Source of the DNA: a virus
Length of the DNA: 45,737 bases
Virus record (IMG/VR): IMGVR_UViG_3300050821_015712
Coordinates: 1-45,737 of that record
Reading direction: 5' to 3' (one strand)
A program made the translations under genes and the position numbers. The notes beneath the pieces were generated by a model. That model had not been told where the DNA came from. It worked only from the letters and a program-made list of their open reading frames with translations, and searched no databases. Shown here in pieces: positions 14,195-24,137 of this stretch (positions within the stretch are counted from its first letter, which is position 1; the number at the start of each line of letters is the position of its first letter).

Positions 14195-14722
14195 TTGCCT
14201 CGACAGCAAACCGTATTCCACCAAGATCGCGTGCCTGGCGTCCCTGGACGCTGGGCACTCGGCTTGTGGCTCACCTATCGCAAACTGGTCACGTCCGCGT
14301 ACGTTCCCGGGCAGAAATATCGTTCTCTGCTCAGCGGCCAGCAGCCGTACTGGTTTGTACTCGGTTTTCCCAATGGCAATTTTCTGCCCATGGCGCCGAA
14401 CTCCAACCAGGACGACCGCGTCACCTGCGTCAACGACTTCATCATGTTCGCCATGATGGGCGCGGCCGTCGACTTGGTTGGCGTGCAGAACTTCGATTTC
14501 TCCGCGCAGCTCTACGATTCCGGTGCGGATGAAAACTGGACGGAAGCGCTTTCGCCCTGCGCCAACAATTTCGGTACTGCGCAGCATCCTTTGATTCTGC
14601 GGCGCACGCACACCATCAAGGCGGGAACGCCGATCATCGCGCGTTTCCAAAATAGCCATGCGGTAAACAACAACATGCCGCAAATCGTTCTTTTCGGAGT
14701 GCTGGCGCCCGCGGCGCCGTAG
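14195..14722 (+). CDS. Beta-rich virion protein candidate (second of three)
   Basis: 175 residues from TTG 14195, with GGGAG upstream. No ATG would give a full-length product. The sequence is beta-rich and Asn/Gly-rich, without membrane segment or signal peptide. Parts: YWFVLGFPNGNFLPMAPNSN, CVNDFIMFAMMGAAVDLVG, and LRRTHTIKAGTPIIARFQNS near the end. The final pattern (strand, K/R-x-G-x-P, strand, N, strand) resembles the matching part of the next protein (LLANRFVRLQVTNASIVPAG), so the two may share a fold. Likely capsid or vertex protein; not proven. Confidence 0.55.
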   Translation: MPRQQTVFHQDRVPGVPGRWALGLWLTYRKLVTSAYVPGQKYRSLLSGQQPYWFVLGFPNGNFLPMAPNSNQDDRVTCVNDFIMFAMMGAAVDLVGVQNFDFSAQLYDSGADENWTEALSPCANNFGTAQHPLILRRTHTIKAGTPIIARFQNSHAVNNNMPQIVLFGVLAPAAP

Positions 14723-14731
14723 GGAGACCTG

Positions 14732-15253
14732 ATGGGCAGTCCACGTCAAGGATTGGGCGGCAGCGTCGAAGCGTATCTTCGGCAGACCAACAAGCAGGAT
14801 ATCTGTCCAGTCGCCATCATTCGTCTGCCCATTCATCTTTTCCCCAGCACCAAGAGTTTCAACCTGATCCGCACCGCGACCATCGTCATTCCGCCAGTCA
14901 GCGCCGGCGTGTTCACGGACATCGTGGCGTTTCGCATCGATCCGGGGAAAAACGGCATCCTTAAATTTATCGCCAACCAGTTTGTCGGAGGAGGCTTCAC
15001 GGATGGCAGCGGCGCACTCACCTGGCGGCTGCTGCACGATGAAAAGCCGGTCACTGGGCTGGAAAACATCAACGTTTCCCTCGGCACCAATCAGCTTCCC
15101 AGCGAAATCGCGCCGGTGCGCCTGCTGGCGAATCGCTTCGTGCGGCTGCAAGTTACCAACGCCTCGATCGTGCCCGCCGGGCAAATCATCGAAGGCGGCC
15201 TCCGCGGCTGGCTCTATCCCAAGGATGAGGAAGCCCCCGGAGCCAACTACTAA
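14732..15253 (+). CDS. Beta-rich virion protein candidate (third of three)
   Basis: 173 residues, with GTAGGGAG upstream. Soluble, beta-rich: FNLIRTATIVIPPVSAGVF, GILKFIANQFVGGGFTDGSG, then APVRLLANRFVRLQVTNAS and AGQIIEGGLRGWLYPKDE. It reads like a jelly-roll or similar beta-sandwich. It closes the group 13652-15253 just before the secreted spike genes, so it could be the vertex protein that anchors spikes. This is inference from order and composition only. Confidence 0.55.
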   Translation: MGSPRQGLGGSVEAYLRQTNKQDICPVAIIRLPIHLFPSTKSFNLIRTATIVIPPVSAGVFTDIVAFRIDPGKNGILKFIANQFVGGGFTDGSGALTWRLLHDEKPVTGLENINVSLGTNQLPSEIAPVRLLANRFVRLQVTNASIVPAGQIIEGGLRGWLYPKDEEAPGANY

Positions 15254-15261
15254 GGAGAACG

Positions 15262-16329
15262 ATGCGTTCCCATTTCAAAAAGTTCGCCCTATCGATGCTT
15301 CTCGGCCTGCTCGGGCTCCTTTCTCCGCAGTCCGCTCAAGCGCAGGTCACGTATACGTCGCCACAAACGGTGACATCGACTGCGTTCAACAACATTGCGT
15401 GTACGGGTACCACACAGCGCGCCTTGATTCCGAATCTCGGACAAGTCGGTCACTTTATCACTCTTACGCTCGGAGTGATTCCTCACGGAATTTCAACGGC
15501 GATCCAGGGTTCGTATGATGGAGTGTTATTTTTCGACATTTCTAATACGGTAACTTTTGCAAACGGTTTGGTGCAACCGACCGGACAGGGACAGGGATAC
15601 TATCCGGTAGTCGCCGTCCGTGTGAATTGCCTGGACACCACCGGACGTTTCACCGTTTTTTACACGGGAACGGGAGGAAGCATCGGTCCCCCTTCCGGAA
15701 GCGCGGTCGTCAGCCAGGTGATTCAAAACATCACCATATCCGCGTCCGATGGCACTTCCAACCAATTTTCTCTTAATTCTCCGTTCGGAAATTCCGGAGG
15801 AGCTCTGATACTCCAGGCCAACGGCGCCATGCCGGCAGGGTCGAATGTGGAGTTGATCTGCGACCTGGCATCAGCGGTAGCTAATGTGGTCGGTCCATTT
15901 GCCATCCCCACCACCGCTGGAGTGTTTTCTTTTCCGATACCGAACTACCCGTGTGCAACGCCAGAGATCCAGTTTTTCTCTGGTGGAGCGAGTTCCAACA
16001 CCTACAATCTGTATTATTCCTTTTCTCAGCCAGGACTCGATTCTCCCGCATTCCTTTTTTCGCACATCACCGGAACCACGGCAACTTCAGTAAAAAGTTC
16101 GCCGTCGTCTTTCCTTCATAATTTGACGGTCAATACCGGAGCTGCGGGAACGATCAGTATTTTCGACTTGGCATCCAGCTCCTGCACTGGAACTCCTTCG
16201 ACGAACACGGCGGCGGTGATCACAGCCACGGCCACCACCCTCCAGACGTTCACCTACGACATCAATTTCGTCAATGGAATCTGTGTGAAGGCATCGGTAG
16301 CGATGGACATCACGGTTTCTTCTAAATAG
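15262..16329 (+). CDS. Secreted beta-rich protein (spike cluster, gene 1)
   Basis: 355 residues with TAAGGAGAACG before the ATG. The N-terminus is a clear Sec signal peptide: a basic start (MRSHFKKF), a Leu-rich core and cleavage after AQA near residue 28. The mature part is Ser/Thr/Gly/Asn-rich beta, without Lys/Arg-rich regions, typical of an extracellular adhesin or fibre. Segments: IQGSYDGVLFFDISN, and INFVNGICVKASVAMDITVSS at the end. No enzymatic motif. It is the first of six consecutive signal-peptide genes in the same direction. Confidence 0.8.
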   Translation: MRSHFKKFALSMLLGLLGLLSPQSAQAQVTYTSPQTVTSTAFNNIACTGTTQRALIPNLGQVGHFITLTLGVIPHGISTAIQGSYDGVLFFDISNTVTFANGLVQPTGQGQGYYPVVAVRVNCLDTTGRFTVFYTGTGGSIGPPSGSAVVSQVIQNITISASDGTSNQFSLNSPFGNSGGALILQANGAMPAGSNVELICDLASAVANVVGPFAIPTTAGVFSFPIPNYPCATPEIQFFSGGASSNTYNLYYSFSQPGLDSPAFLFSHITGTTATSVKSSPSSFLHNLTVNTGAAGTISIFDLASSSCTGTPSTNTAAVITATATTLQTFTYDINFVNGICVKASVAMDITVSSK

Positions 16330-16338
16330 GAGGATGGC

Positions 16339-17076
16339 ATGCGAAAAATAATTCAATGGAGTATCCGCCATCGATTGATTCTCGGCATTTTCTTGTTTTT
16401 AGTAGCGAATCATATGTTCGATGGCGGACCGTTCGATGTGGTCGTCAACACCTACGCCCAGGCAGCACCGACCACGGTTACGGCTACCATCAAGGATCCA
16501 TCGGGGCTTGCCTATGCCAACGCCAGCATAAACATTAGCCTGACGCCGGCAACGCCCGGAGGCGCTACGTGTACTGGATCCGGACCCATCGGCCAGATTC
16601 CAGTTTTCAACACCAACTCCAACGGTTTTTTCTCTATCAATCTTTGTCCCAATGGTTCCATCGTGCCGGCCAGTTCGCAGTGGCTGTTCACCGTTTCGCT
16701 TTCGCCGGGTATCCAACTTCCACTCGGGAAAGGACCGCAATCTTTTTCCGCAGCCATCACGATCTCCGGAGCTTCGCAGGATATCAGCGCCACACTCAAC
16801 GCTTTGGCTCCCGCTCTGACCACGAACGGCAATCTTGTGGCCACCAGTGCGGCTTTCGCCACCGCCACTACTGCCGGAACGTGCGTTCAAAGCACGACCG
16901 CGGTGGCGGGGGCCACAACCAGCATGGTCGCTACCGCTTCGCCCGTAAGCACTCCTGGAGTTGGCGCCGTATGGTCGGCATTTGTTTCGTCGGCAGGCAA
17001 CGTGACCATCAATGAATGTGCGGTAGCCACCAGCGCTGGCGGAACCATCGCCTTTAACATTCGTGTCCAACAATAG
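16339..17076 (+). CDS. Secreted protein with carboxypeptidase-regulatory-like domain (spike cluster, gene 2)
   Basis: 245 residues, with TAGGAGG before the ATG. A long signal peptide or anchor (RLILGIFLFLVANHM) probably ends after YAQA near residue 40. Residues about 42-155 (ATIKDPSGLAYANASINIS and so on) are a clear paralogue of the N-terminal domain of the 1889-residue protein that follows. The two agree through NGFFSINLCPN and end with LNALAPAL. The module resembles carboxypeptidase-regulatory-like/Ig-like folds, frequent in outer-surface proteins. The C-terminal 90 residues are Ala/Thr/Val-rich. It probably assembles with, or decorates, the large spike protein. Confidence 0.75.
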   Translation: MRKIIQWSIRHRLILGIFLFLVANHMFDGGPFDVVVNTYAQAAPTTVTATIKDPSGLAYANASINISLTPATPGGATCTGSGPIGQIPVFNTNSNGFFSINLCPNGSIVPASSQWLFTVSLSPGIQLPLGKGPQSFSAAITISGASQDISATLNALAPALTTNGNLVATSAAFATATTAGTCVQSTTAVAGATTSMVATASPVSTPGVGAVWSAFVSSAGNVTINECAVATSAGGTIAFNIRVQQ

Positions 17077-17085
17077 AGGGCTCCG

Positions 17086-20000
17086 ATGCGGAAGAGACTA
17101 CTGCTGGCAGCCACGCTCTTCCTCGCTGTGCCGTTCCTCGCTTTCGCTCAGTCGGTGGTCGTCACCGGAACGATCGTCGATCCCAACGGCCTGCCGTACT
17201 CGAATGCCAGCGTCAACATCAGCCTGACGCCGGCAGCGCCAGGCGGCGCGATCTGCACTGGGATCGGCCGCATCAATCCCAACGGCTCGTTCCTCACCAA
17301 TGGCAACGGCTTTTTCACCATAAATCTTTGTCCTAACGCTTCCATCACGCCGGTCGGGTCGCAGTGGCAATTCAACGTTTCGATTTCACCGGGAGCTTTG
17401 CCGCCGATCGGCACCGGACCGCAATCCTTTAGCTCCAATATCACCATTGTCGGTCCAGGACCACAGGACATCAGCACCACGCTGAACGCTCTCGCGCCGG
17501 CGCTGAGCCACATCACCGGAGGAGGCGGAGGCACTGGAAACTGCACTGCGCCTTCCCCAGCAGGCTCGCTGGTCAAAACCAATGTTCCCATCACCGGCTG
17601 CGTTGCCAGCAACGTAACCGAAGTCGGATCCGTGTTGTCCGTTGGCGATACAACTGACATTTTTGGAGACTTCCATACTGCAGGGCCAAATCCCTATTTC
17701 GACATCACGCTTTATGGCGGCTATGTCGGCACCAACACGGTAGGCACGACAGGCACGATGGGCGCAACATCCAGTTCACTGGCTATCGCTGCGACGCAGG
17801 ATTGGGCAAATGGGCAAGGCGTTGTTGTCTACGGCGCCGGACCAGCGCCTTCTCTCGGCACACCTTCAGGCGTAGTCGTCACTCCCGTTGGCATTCTGAA
17901 CGGATCCACGACGGTCAACTACAAAGTTGTGTCGGAAGATTATTTCGGCGGACTGACGGCAGCCAGCGCGGCGGGAACAACCACCACCGCGGCTTCCGCT
18001 TTGGGCGTTACGAACGCGACGATATCGAGCTGCAGCCGAAACGGAGGACTGGTTAGCTGCACCACTACAGCAAATCATAATTTTCAGGTAGGCAAGCAGG
18101 TCAACATACTGGCCGGCAGCACAGGGGACACTACTTTCGAGGGTGCATTCACCATCTATACAACGCCCACCGGAAGCTCGTTCACCTACTGGCAAAACCT
18201 GCTCCCGAATGTTTCAGGGACTGTCACTACAGGCACAGCGCAAGTCGTGGCGGCCAACCTGGTCCAGTGGACGATTCAGCCTTACGGCCCAATTCGCAGT
18301 TTCGTGTACCGGCAAGTGGGCGCGGGCGCTTTCGTGCTCACAGGCGTCGTGCAGGGCATGGACAGCGGATTTTACGATTTAGGATTTACGGTCAATCCGG
18401 CCAGCCTGCCAAGTTACGTGCCAACCACGCCCCCATCGTCCGTCACCAATCAATGGTTGTCGACCACTATTATGGCTGGCGGGGGAACTACGACGCTCAC
18501 TCTGGCAAGCGCAGCCACGAATTCAGTGACGGGCGTAGCAGTCTTGCACGACAACACGCAGAACGTGCTCAATCTCTGCAAAACGGGTGGAGCGGCCTCT
18601 GGCGGCGGCACCATCTACTTCCCTATCGGGATGAACGCGCTGTTCAACTCCACGTTGAATCTTTCGGGATGTTCGGGATTCCAGCAGCGATTCTTATTCG
18701 GCGTGCAGGCTACGGTGAACGAAACCATTCTGCCGGCACACCTATTTATCGACTCCGTACCATCGGCAGTCAGTCAGGTGGGCTTTCCGTCATGGAACGA
18801 TGGCACCCAACTATGGACCGGAAAAGGGTATCCACTGCTCTACCTTCTCCCTGGCTCCAGTTCCGGCAACAGCATTGGGCATATCTATTTTAACGTTTTT
18901 GGAGCCTACCAATCCGCGGTTGTGCAGGACGAAGACGCAACGGGAAACAACGTCGTCAACATTCAGTACAACTCCGACTATTTCGTAGGTGGCGCTAACA
19001 CCGGCCCACCGTTCGTCATGAAGGGCGGCGGCGGTTTCCTGTTCGAGAAGGGAGGTTTCGCAGTCGGCTCAACTAGTTTCGCTTCCCCTCCAGCGCTACT
19101 GATAATCCCCAATTTTGGTCTCGGCAACACATCGCAGCAACTTGCAGGAAACGTCAACCTGAACTACGTGTCCTTCGCGGGCGCGGGGATCGTGCTGGAC
19201 TCCGAAGCAGTCGTAAGCGTCTCGAACGGCTCACACATGACGTTCAGAGAACCGCTGATGGAGAGTTCCTTTACGCCTATCTTCCGAGCCGCTGGCGGTA
19301 GCGGCATCATCTCCGACATGGAGTTCGATAATCCCAGTTACGCGGACTTTGTAGGCGGCGCTGCTACGCCTCTGTTCGACATGACCACTGCGTCAAACCT
19401 CGAACAATTAAAAATTTACCAAGCGAATCCTAGTAACTCCAACCAGCCTATCGTCACAGGTCCCAATCTGACCAGTTCAAGTTCGCAAGGCTCCGTAAGC
19501 TACTCGGAATTGCCGAACTCCGGCTTTTCCTTGGATGCTTACAACAACTGGAACATCCTCGGATTCGGTACCTCCGAATTCGGCTACAGCCTGACTCAGC
19601 CAGTCGCGCCTAGCGGGTCCGCGGTTAGCGGCGGCACCATTCCTGCTAACAGTTACTGCTATAAAATCTTGCCGATTGATATCAACGGTGGCATAGGTCC
19701 CATCTCTTTACCCTCTGGGTGCATAGCAGTCAATGGCAGCCAGCAAATTACACTCAATTGGACTCCAGTCAACGGGCAGGTGAAGACCACAATCTGCCGG
19801 GGCACTACGGTTAACAACATCGGATGCGGCGGCGCGGTTGGCCTTATCGCTATCTCCGGAACGTCCTTCACGGACAATCATCCTCAAACTGACTTCTCCG
19901 TAAGCGTGCCACAATCCTCAACAGGAGCTTCATCCAGCGTTGGATCGGTAGGAATCAGTACCTATAATCTAAAACTCACGTCAAACGGGTCACTCATCAA

Positions 20001-22755
20001 CGTTCAAGCACCGCCGTCCTTGTCTACTCCTTGGACTTTCACTTTCCCACTAACGCCTGGTGTGAACGGCCAATTTCTGCAAACAGACGGCACTGGAACT
20101 TCGACTTGGTCCCCGGGATCGATCGGAACGGCGCACAACCTTTCCGCGGTACTGACATGCGCCGCAGCTTCCGGATCAGGCACGGCCTACACATGTTCGA
20201 CGTCTCCGACCTTCACGCCGGCCGATGGCGATATCGTCTTATTCCAGGCCGACGTTGCGAATACCGGCGCCGCAACTCTCAACGTAAATAGTTCCGTAGC
20301 CGCGCCCATCAAAAAACAAGGTGGCGGCACCGCCCTGGTCGCCAACGACCTACTCGCCGGGCAAGACACGTTGATGGAGTTCGACGGCACGAACTGGCAG
20401 ATGCAAGGGCAAACAGGGAATGCCACAGGCGGAGGCGGAATCTCGGGACTCACCACTGGCTTTCTGCCCAAAGCCGGCAGTTCGACGACCATTGTCAATT
20501 CGCTGTGTGATGAAGGCATCACACTTGCCAATACATTCACCTGCTCGGACACTGCTGGTGCGTCGTTCGTTTCTCTGACCACTACCGGATCAGCCGGCAC
20601 GGCTGGATTCATCCAGATGGGGCAAGGCACGGCGCCGTCGCTTGGGACGACGGCCGTGCAGTTAGTGGCTCCCGCCGCTGTCACCAGCTATCAAGTGATT
20701 TTGCCTGGCGCGGCCGCTACTGGCCTTGGACATTTTTCCAATGCCTCAAACGTCGTCACCATGTCGATTTCCGCCGTGACGCCAGCGGATGCCACCGGCA
20801 ATACCACCGGCAGCGGGAATTTCTGCCTTACGACTTCGTGCGTTCTCACCACACCATTTTTCGGCGGAGTGAACGCCCAAAGCGGAACCACCTACACGGT
20901 ATTGGCGACTGACAACGGCAAGCTGGTCACTCTGAACAATGCGGCAACGGTCAATGTAACGTTGGCTCAAGCCACTACCAGCGGATTCACATCCGGCTCT
21001 ATCTTCCGATTCCACAATCTTGGAACGGGCAACGTTGTCATCACGCCCACGACGTCGACAATCAATGGTGCAGCTACGCTGAATGTCCTCCCTGTGGCCT
21101 CGACGACCATTTTCAGCGATGGAACCAACTATTTTGCTCAGGACTTTCCAGAGCCATACGGCGGAATCAACTCGCAAACCGCAAACTATACCGCCGTTCT
21201 CACCGACAAAAACAAAATGGTGGTGATGAACGGCGCCAGTTTGACGCTCACTTTGCCATCACCGCCGCCCACCGCGCGCTGGAACATTCAGGTGGACAAC
21301 ATCAATGCGTCGTCTCTCACCATCAGCCGGAACGGTCTCACGATCGACGGCGCCGCTTCGAACCTGACGCTCACGCAAAACCAGGGCGTCTATATCACCA
21401 CGGATGGAACGAACTATTTCACCAACCGCGGTGTCGGCAGCGCCGGTGGTGGAGGCGGAACGGTAACCTCTATCGCCACCACGTCTCCCATCACCGGAGG
21501 TACGATCACCACGGCCGGCACGATCGCCTGCGCTACATGCGTGGTTGCCACTTCCCCAGGAGCCGGCGTTGCGCACTTTGCGGGATCCACGCAGACGGTG
21601 ACGAGCAGCGCCGTTACGCCGTCTGACGCCACGGGAAACACTACTGGAAGCGGAAACTTCGTTCTGTCGAACTCCCCAACGCTGGTCACTCCCGTGCTCG
21701 GCACCCCCACGTCGGGCACTCTCACCAACACCACCGGCTATATCTGGAATAACCTCGCTGCGCCAACCGGGAATCTTTCGCTAGCGATGGGTTCCGATAC
21801 GTCGATTTTCACCACGACGACGGCGCTTTCGCAAATGTTCGCCTGGAAAAATACGACGGCGGCCGTCGTAGGCACTTCGCAGGGATCGCCGATTCTTGCG
21901 CTATGCGGCACATCCTTTCACGGCTCCGCCAGCGTCGAGGATTGCCTGACACTCAGCGAGCTGCCCGGGAACGGAAACGACGCGCCGATCATACAAACCC
22001 TCGGGCATTCCGGGACATCGACGGGAGTGGTGACCGTCAATATCCCTGGGCAGTTGTCGATCGGCACTCCTCCGGCCATCACGATCGGGACGGCTGGCGG
22101 ACTTGCATGGACGGAAGGCACCGTCCCCACGGGATTGGCATCGACCGGTGAAGTGTATGCAAGTTCTTCAACCCATACGGTGAACGTAAACAACAACAAC
22201 ACGGGTGACATGCCGGTCAGCCGCACTCCGTGCGTGAACGTCACCCCAGTAACCGTCAACGCCAATGTGACCACCGACCAGCTTTTGATGTCCTGCACGC
22301 TGTCGGCGAACACGCTGAATGTGGTTGGGCACGTCCTGAAAATCTACGGCGCGGCTGTGTATTCCACGCCGGTCGCTTCGGCGGCCACGGTTAACCTAAA
22401 GGCGAAGCTTTGTACCGTATCCGGATGCGGAAGCGGGACGGTCATCAACCTGGCTTCGATCACTTCCACGGCGAACCCGGGCACCGTCACCAACAACGCG
22501 ATCCAATTGAACCTGGAAGCGGCGACGCAGACGGCGGGAGCTTCCTCGGCTTACGAGTCTCACGGTTATCTGCTGATCGACCTGGGGGCGTCGAATACGG
22601 TCGCGGATTCTATTTTTGCGGATACCAATACGGCCACGGTGGGCACCATCGATTCCACCGGCCAGCTCTTCCTGCAAATCACTGGAGCGTTTTCCGCCGC
22701 CAGCGCCAGCAACTCTCTGACGGAGCGTCTCCTGCGCGTGGAGCTGGTGAATTGA
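17086..22755 (+). CDS. Giant secreted spike/fibre protein (1889 aa) (spike cluster, gene 3)
   Basis: Signal peptide of about 22 residues (MRKRLLLAATLFLAVPF, cleavage after AFA). Next a carboxypeptidase-regulatory-like domain (about 23-140) paralogous to gene 2, and an Ig/FN3-like part. A right-handed beta-helix-like region (roughly 490-800, starting GGGTIYFPIG) is of the pectate-lyase/tailspike sort. A second FN3-like stretch follows. Then two or more copies of a fibre module (TYTVLATDNGKLVTLNNAAT and NYTAVLTDKNKMVVMNGAS) and two DATGNTTGSGNF linkers. The last 190 residues look like a phage fibre knob. The fibre modules are known from phage tail fibres. A Sec signal on such a protein is very unusual. 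Stop overlaps the next start. Confidence 0.85.
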   Translation: MRKRLLLAATLFLAVPFLAFAQSVVVTGTIVDPNGLPYSNASVNISLTPAAPGGAICTGIGRINPNGSFLTNGNGFFTINLCPNASITPVGSQWQFNVSISPGALPPIGTGPQSFSSNITIVGPGPQDISTTLNALAPALSHITGGGGGTGNCTAPSPAGSLVKTNVPITGCVASNVTEVGSVLSVGDTTDIFGDFHTAGPNPYFDITLYGGYVGTNTVGTTGTMGATSSSLAIAATQDWANGQGVVVYGAGPAPSLGTPSGVVVTPVGILNGSTTVNYKVVSEDYFGGLTAASAAGTTTTAASALGVTNATISSCSRNGGLVSCTTTANHNFQVGKQVNILAGSTGDTTFEGAFTIYTTPTGSSFTYWQNLLPNVSGTVTTGTAQVVAANLVQWTIQPYGPIRSFVYRQVGAGAFVLTGVVQGMDSGFYDLGFTVNPASLPSYVPTTPPSSVTNQWLSTTIMAGGGTTTLTLASAATNSVTGVAVLHDNTQNVLNLCKTGGAASGGGTIYFPIGMNALFNSTLNLSGCSGFQQRFLFGVQATVNETILPAHLFIDSVPSAVSQVGFPSWNDGTQLWTGKGYPLLYLLPGSSSGNSIGHIYFNVFGAYQSAVVQDEDATGNNVVNIQYNSDYFVGGANTGPPFVMKGGGGFLFEKGGFAVGSTSFASPPALLIIPNFGLGNTSQQLAGNVNLNYVSFAGAGIVLDSEAVVSVSNGSHMTFREPLMESSFTPIFRAAGGSGIISDMEFDNPSYADFVGGAATPLFDMTTASNLEQLKIYQANPSNSNQPIVTGPNLTSSSSQGSVSYSELPNSGFSLDAYNNWNILGFGTSEFGYSLTQPVAPSGSAVSGGTIPANSYCYKILPIDINGGIGPISLPSGCIAVNGSQQITLNWTPVNGQVKTTICRGTTVNNIGCGGAVGLIAISGTSFTDNHPQTDFSVSVPQSSTGASSSVGSVGISTYNLKLTSNGSLINVQAPPSLSTPWTFTFPLTPGVNGQFLQTDGTGTSTWSPGSIGTAHNLSAVLTCAAASGSGTAYTCSTSPTFTPADGDIVLFQADVANTGAATLNVNSSVAAPIKKQGGGTALVANDLLAGQDTLMEFDGTNWQMQGQTGNATGGGGISGLTTGFLPKAGSSTTIVNSLCDEGITLANTFTCSDTAGASFVSLTTTGSAGTAGFIQMGQGTAPSLGTTAVQLVAPAAVTSYQVILPGAAATGLGHFSNASNVVTMSISAVTPADATGNTTGSGNFCLTTSCVLTTPFFGGVNAQSGTTYTVLATDNGKLVTLNNAATVNVTLAQATTSGFTSGSIFRFHNLGTGNVVITPTTSTINGAATLNVLPVASTTIFSDGTNYFAQDFPEPYGGINSQTANYTAVLTDKNKMVVMNGASLTLTLPSPPPTARWNIQVDNINASSLTISRNGLTIDGAASNLTLTQNQGVYITTDGTNYFTNRGVGSAGGGGGTVTSIATTSPITGGTITTAGTIACATCVVATSPGAGVAHFAGSTQTVTSSAVTPSDATGNTTGSGNFVLSNSPTLVTPVLGTPTSGTLTNTTGYIWNNLAAPTGNLSLAMGSDTSIFTTTTALSQMFAWKNTTAAVVGTSQGSPILALCGTSFHGSASVEDCLTLSELPGNGNDAPIIQTLGHSGTSTGVVTVNIPGQLSIGTPPAITIGTAGGLAWTEGTVPTGLASTGEVYASSSTHTVNVNNNNTGDMPVSRTPCVNVTPVTVNANVTTDQLLMSCTLSANTLNVVGHVLKIYGAAVYSTPVASAATVNLKAKLCTVSGCGSGTVINLASITSTANPGTVTNNAIQLNLEAATQTAGASSAYESHGYLLIDLGASNTVADSIFADTNTATVGTIDSTGQLFLQITGAFSAASASNSLTERLLRVELVN

Positions 22756-24137
22756 GAAAATTTCTCGTACTCACATTCCTCATCCTGTGTGCGCTTCCGG
22801 CGCAGGCGACTTACGTCGGCGGAAATAAAAACACCGATACGACAGGGACGGCCACGAGCATCACCGTCACCTATAGCCCGACCGCGGGGAACTGCGTCGT
22901 CATCGGGTTGGGAGCATCCACCACGCTGACGGTCTCTTCCATCAAGGACAACAACAATACCGTCTACCAGTTTTTCGGAGTCCCGAACTTTAATAATTCC
23001 TCGGACTTTAACACCATGTCCGTTGCCTGCAACATCGGCTCCGGTATCACGTCCTTTACGGCCACGTTCACCGCGGGGCCCTCTCTTTTCATGGGCGTGG
23101 TGGAAGAATCCGGCTTCCAAAACTTCGGCGTGTTCACCTCCAATTCCAGCGCCAGCAACGTCGCGCCTCCTGGCGGAGCCACGCTAACGACGCAAGCCGC
23201 AAACAACGCCATCGTCGTGCTGGTTTCGACGAACGTCGGCGTTGGGCAAACAATGTCGTCAGGAACCGGCACGCTGCGTCAGTCGGCGGCGTACGGCGGG
23301 CGCGTTGCGGGTATGGCGGACAATACGACGGCCTCAGCTGGAACTTCGTTGACAGCTTCCGTCAACTGGACAGGTGGCAACGCTCCGTTCACTGCTACGG
23401 GCGTTGAACTCTCTACTTCGCCGATGAACCTGGTGCAGTTTACGGGTGGGGTTTGCAGCAACGCGGTGACGTGCTCGCAGGCGTTCGCCAATCCCACGCA
23501 GATTGGTGACTACAAGATTGTTGCAAGTTACGACGGTTCCTCGCCCACCGCCAACGACACATTTTCGGACACGATCGACACCTATACGCAGGTCTCTCCT
23601 GGAGGGCACGTCTTCTGCGGACTGGCGACGGACGGCGACACCATCGCCATGTCCTTCGCTAAGGTATCGACGAACGTTACCCCCACCGTCACCATTGCCA
23701 ACGGCGGCACCACTGGGCACAAAACACTACTGCTCGCTGAGTTCAACGGTCTCGCGGCGTCCAGCCCGCTTGACCAGACATCGAACTGCACCAACACGCT
23801 TTCCGTGACCTCGTTGACGACCGGAAGCGTCACCACCACAGTTGCCAACGAAGTCATCGTCGCTGTATTCGGCACTGCGAATGGCAACACCTTCACGGCG
23901 GGGACGAACTATACCCTACTGTCGCAGCAGAACCCGGCCCCCGCCGCTGTTTCCGCGCAAGAGTTCCGTTCAGTAATCGCGACGGGAAGCTATAACGCTG
24001 CGGCGAGCTTCACAGGAGCCGCGCAGGAAGCGGCTGGCTTCCTCGCGACCTTCAAGGCGGCATCCCAGCCAGGTACCACCACCGGCACGATCTTTTTTGG
24101 ACCATCAAAACTTTTCGGAGGAACGCTGTCTTGGTAA
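22752..24137 (+). CDS. Secreted beta-rich adhesin-like protein (spike cluster, gene 4)
   Basis: 461 residues from TTG 22752, which overlaps the previous stop (TTGA), with GGAGCTGG upstream. A longer open frame exists upstream but lies inside the preceding gene. Signal peptide MRKFLVLTFLILCALPAQA, cleavage after AQA. The mature protein consists of two similar Ser/Thr-rich beta halves: NTDTTGTATSITVTYSP opens the first, and NPTQIGDYKIVASYDGSS opens the second. The pattern (TAGNCVVIGLGAST, then ITSFTATFT) is like repeated surface beta-sandwich modules in secreted bacterial proteins. No catalytic residues visible. Probably part of the receptor-binding complex. Confidence 0.75.
   Translation: MRKFLVLTFLILCALPAQATYVGGNKNTDTTGTATSITVTYSPTAGNCVVIGLGASTTLTVSSIKDNNNTVYQFFGVPNFNNSSDFNTMSVACNIGSGITSFTATFTAGPSLFMGVVEESGFQNFGVFTSNSSASNVAPPGGATLTTQAANNAIVVLVSTNVGVGQTMSSGTGTLRQSAAYGGRVAGMADNTTASAGTSLTASVNWTGGNAPFTATGVELSTSPMNLVQFTGGVCSNAVTCSQAFANPTQIGDYKIVASYDGSSPTANDTFSDTIDTYTQVSPGGHVFCGLATDGDTIAMSFAKVSTNVTPTVTIANGGTTGHKTLLLAEFNGLAASSPLDQTSNCTNTLSVTSLTTGSVTTTVANEVIVAVFGTANGNTFTAGTNYTLLSQQNPAPAAVSAQEFRSVIATGSYNAAASFTGAAQEAAGFLATFKAASQPGTTTGTIFFGPSKLFGGTLSW

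Noticed and set aside
13622-15184. Minus-strand frame of 520 codons
   Set aside because: It lies opposite three plus-strand genes with better coding quality; translation is Arg/His/Glu-rich without ordered domains, typical of antisense shadows in GC-rich DNA.
17086-22755. Diversity-generating retroelement target in the giant spike
   Set aside because: No reverse transcriptase or template repeat was found anywhere in the genome.
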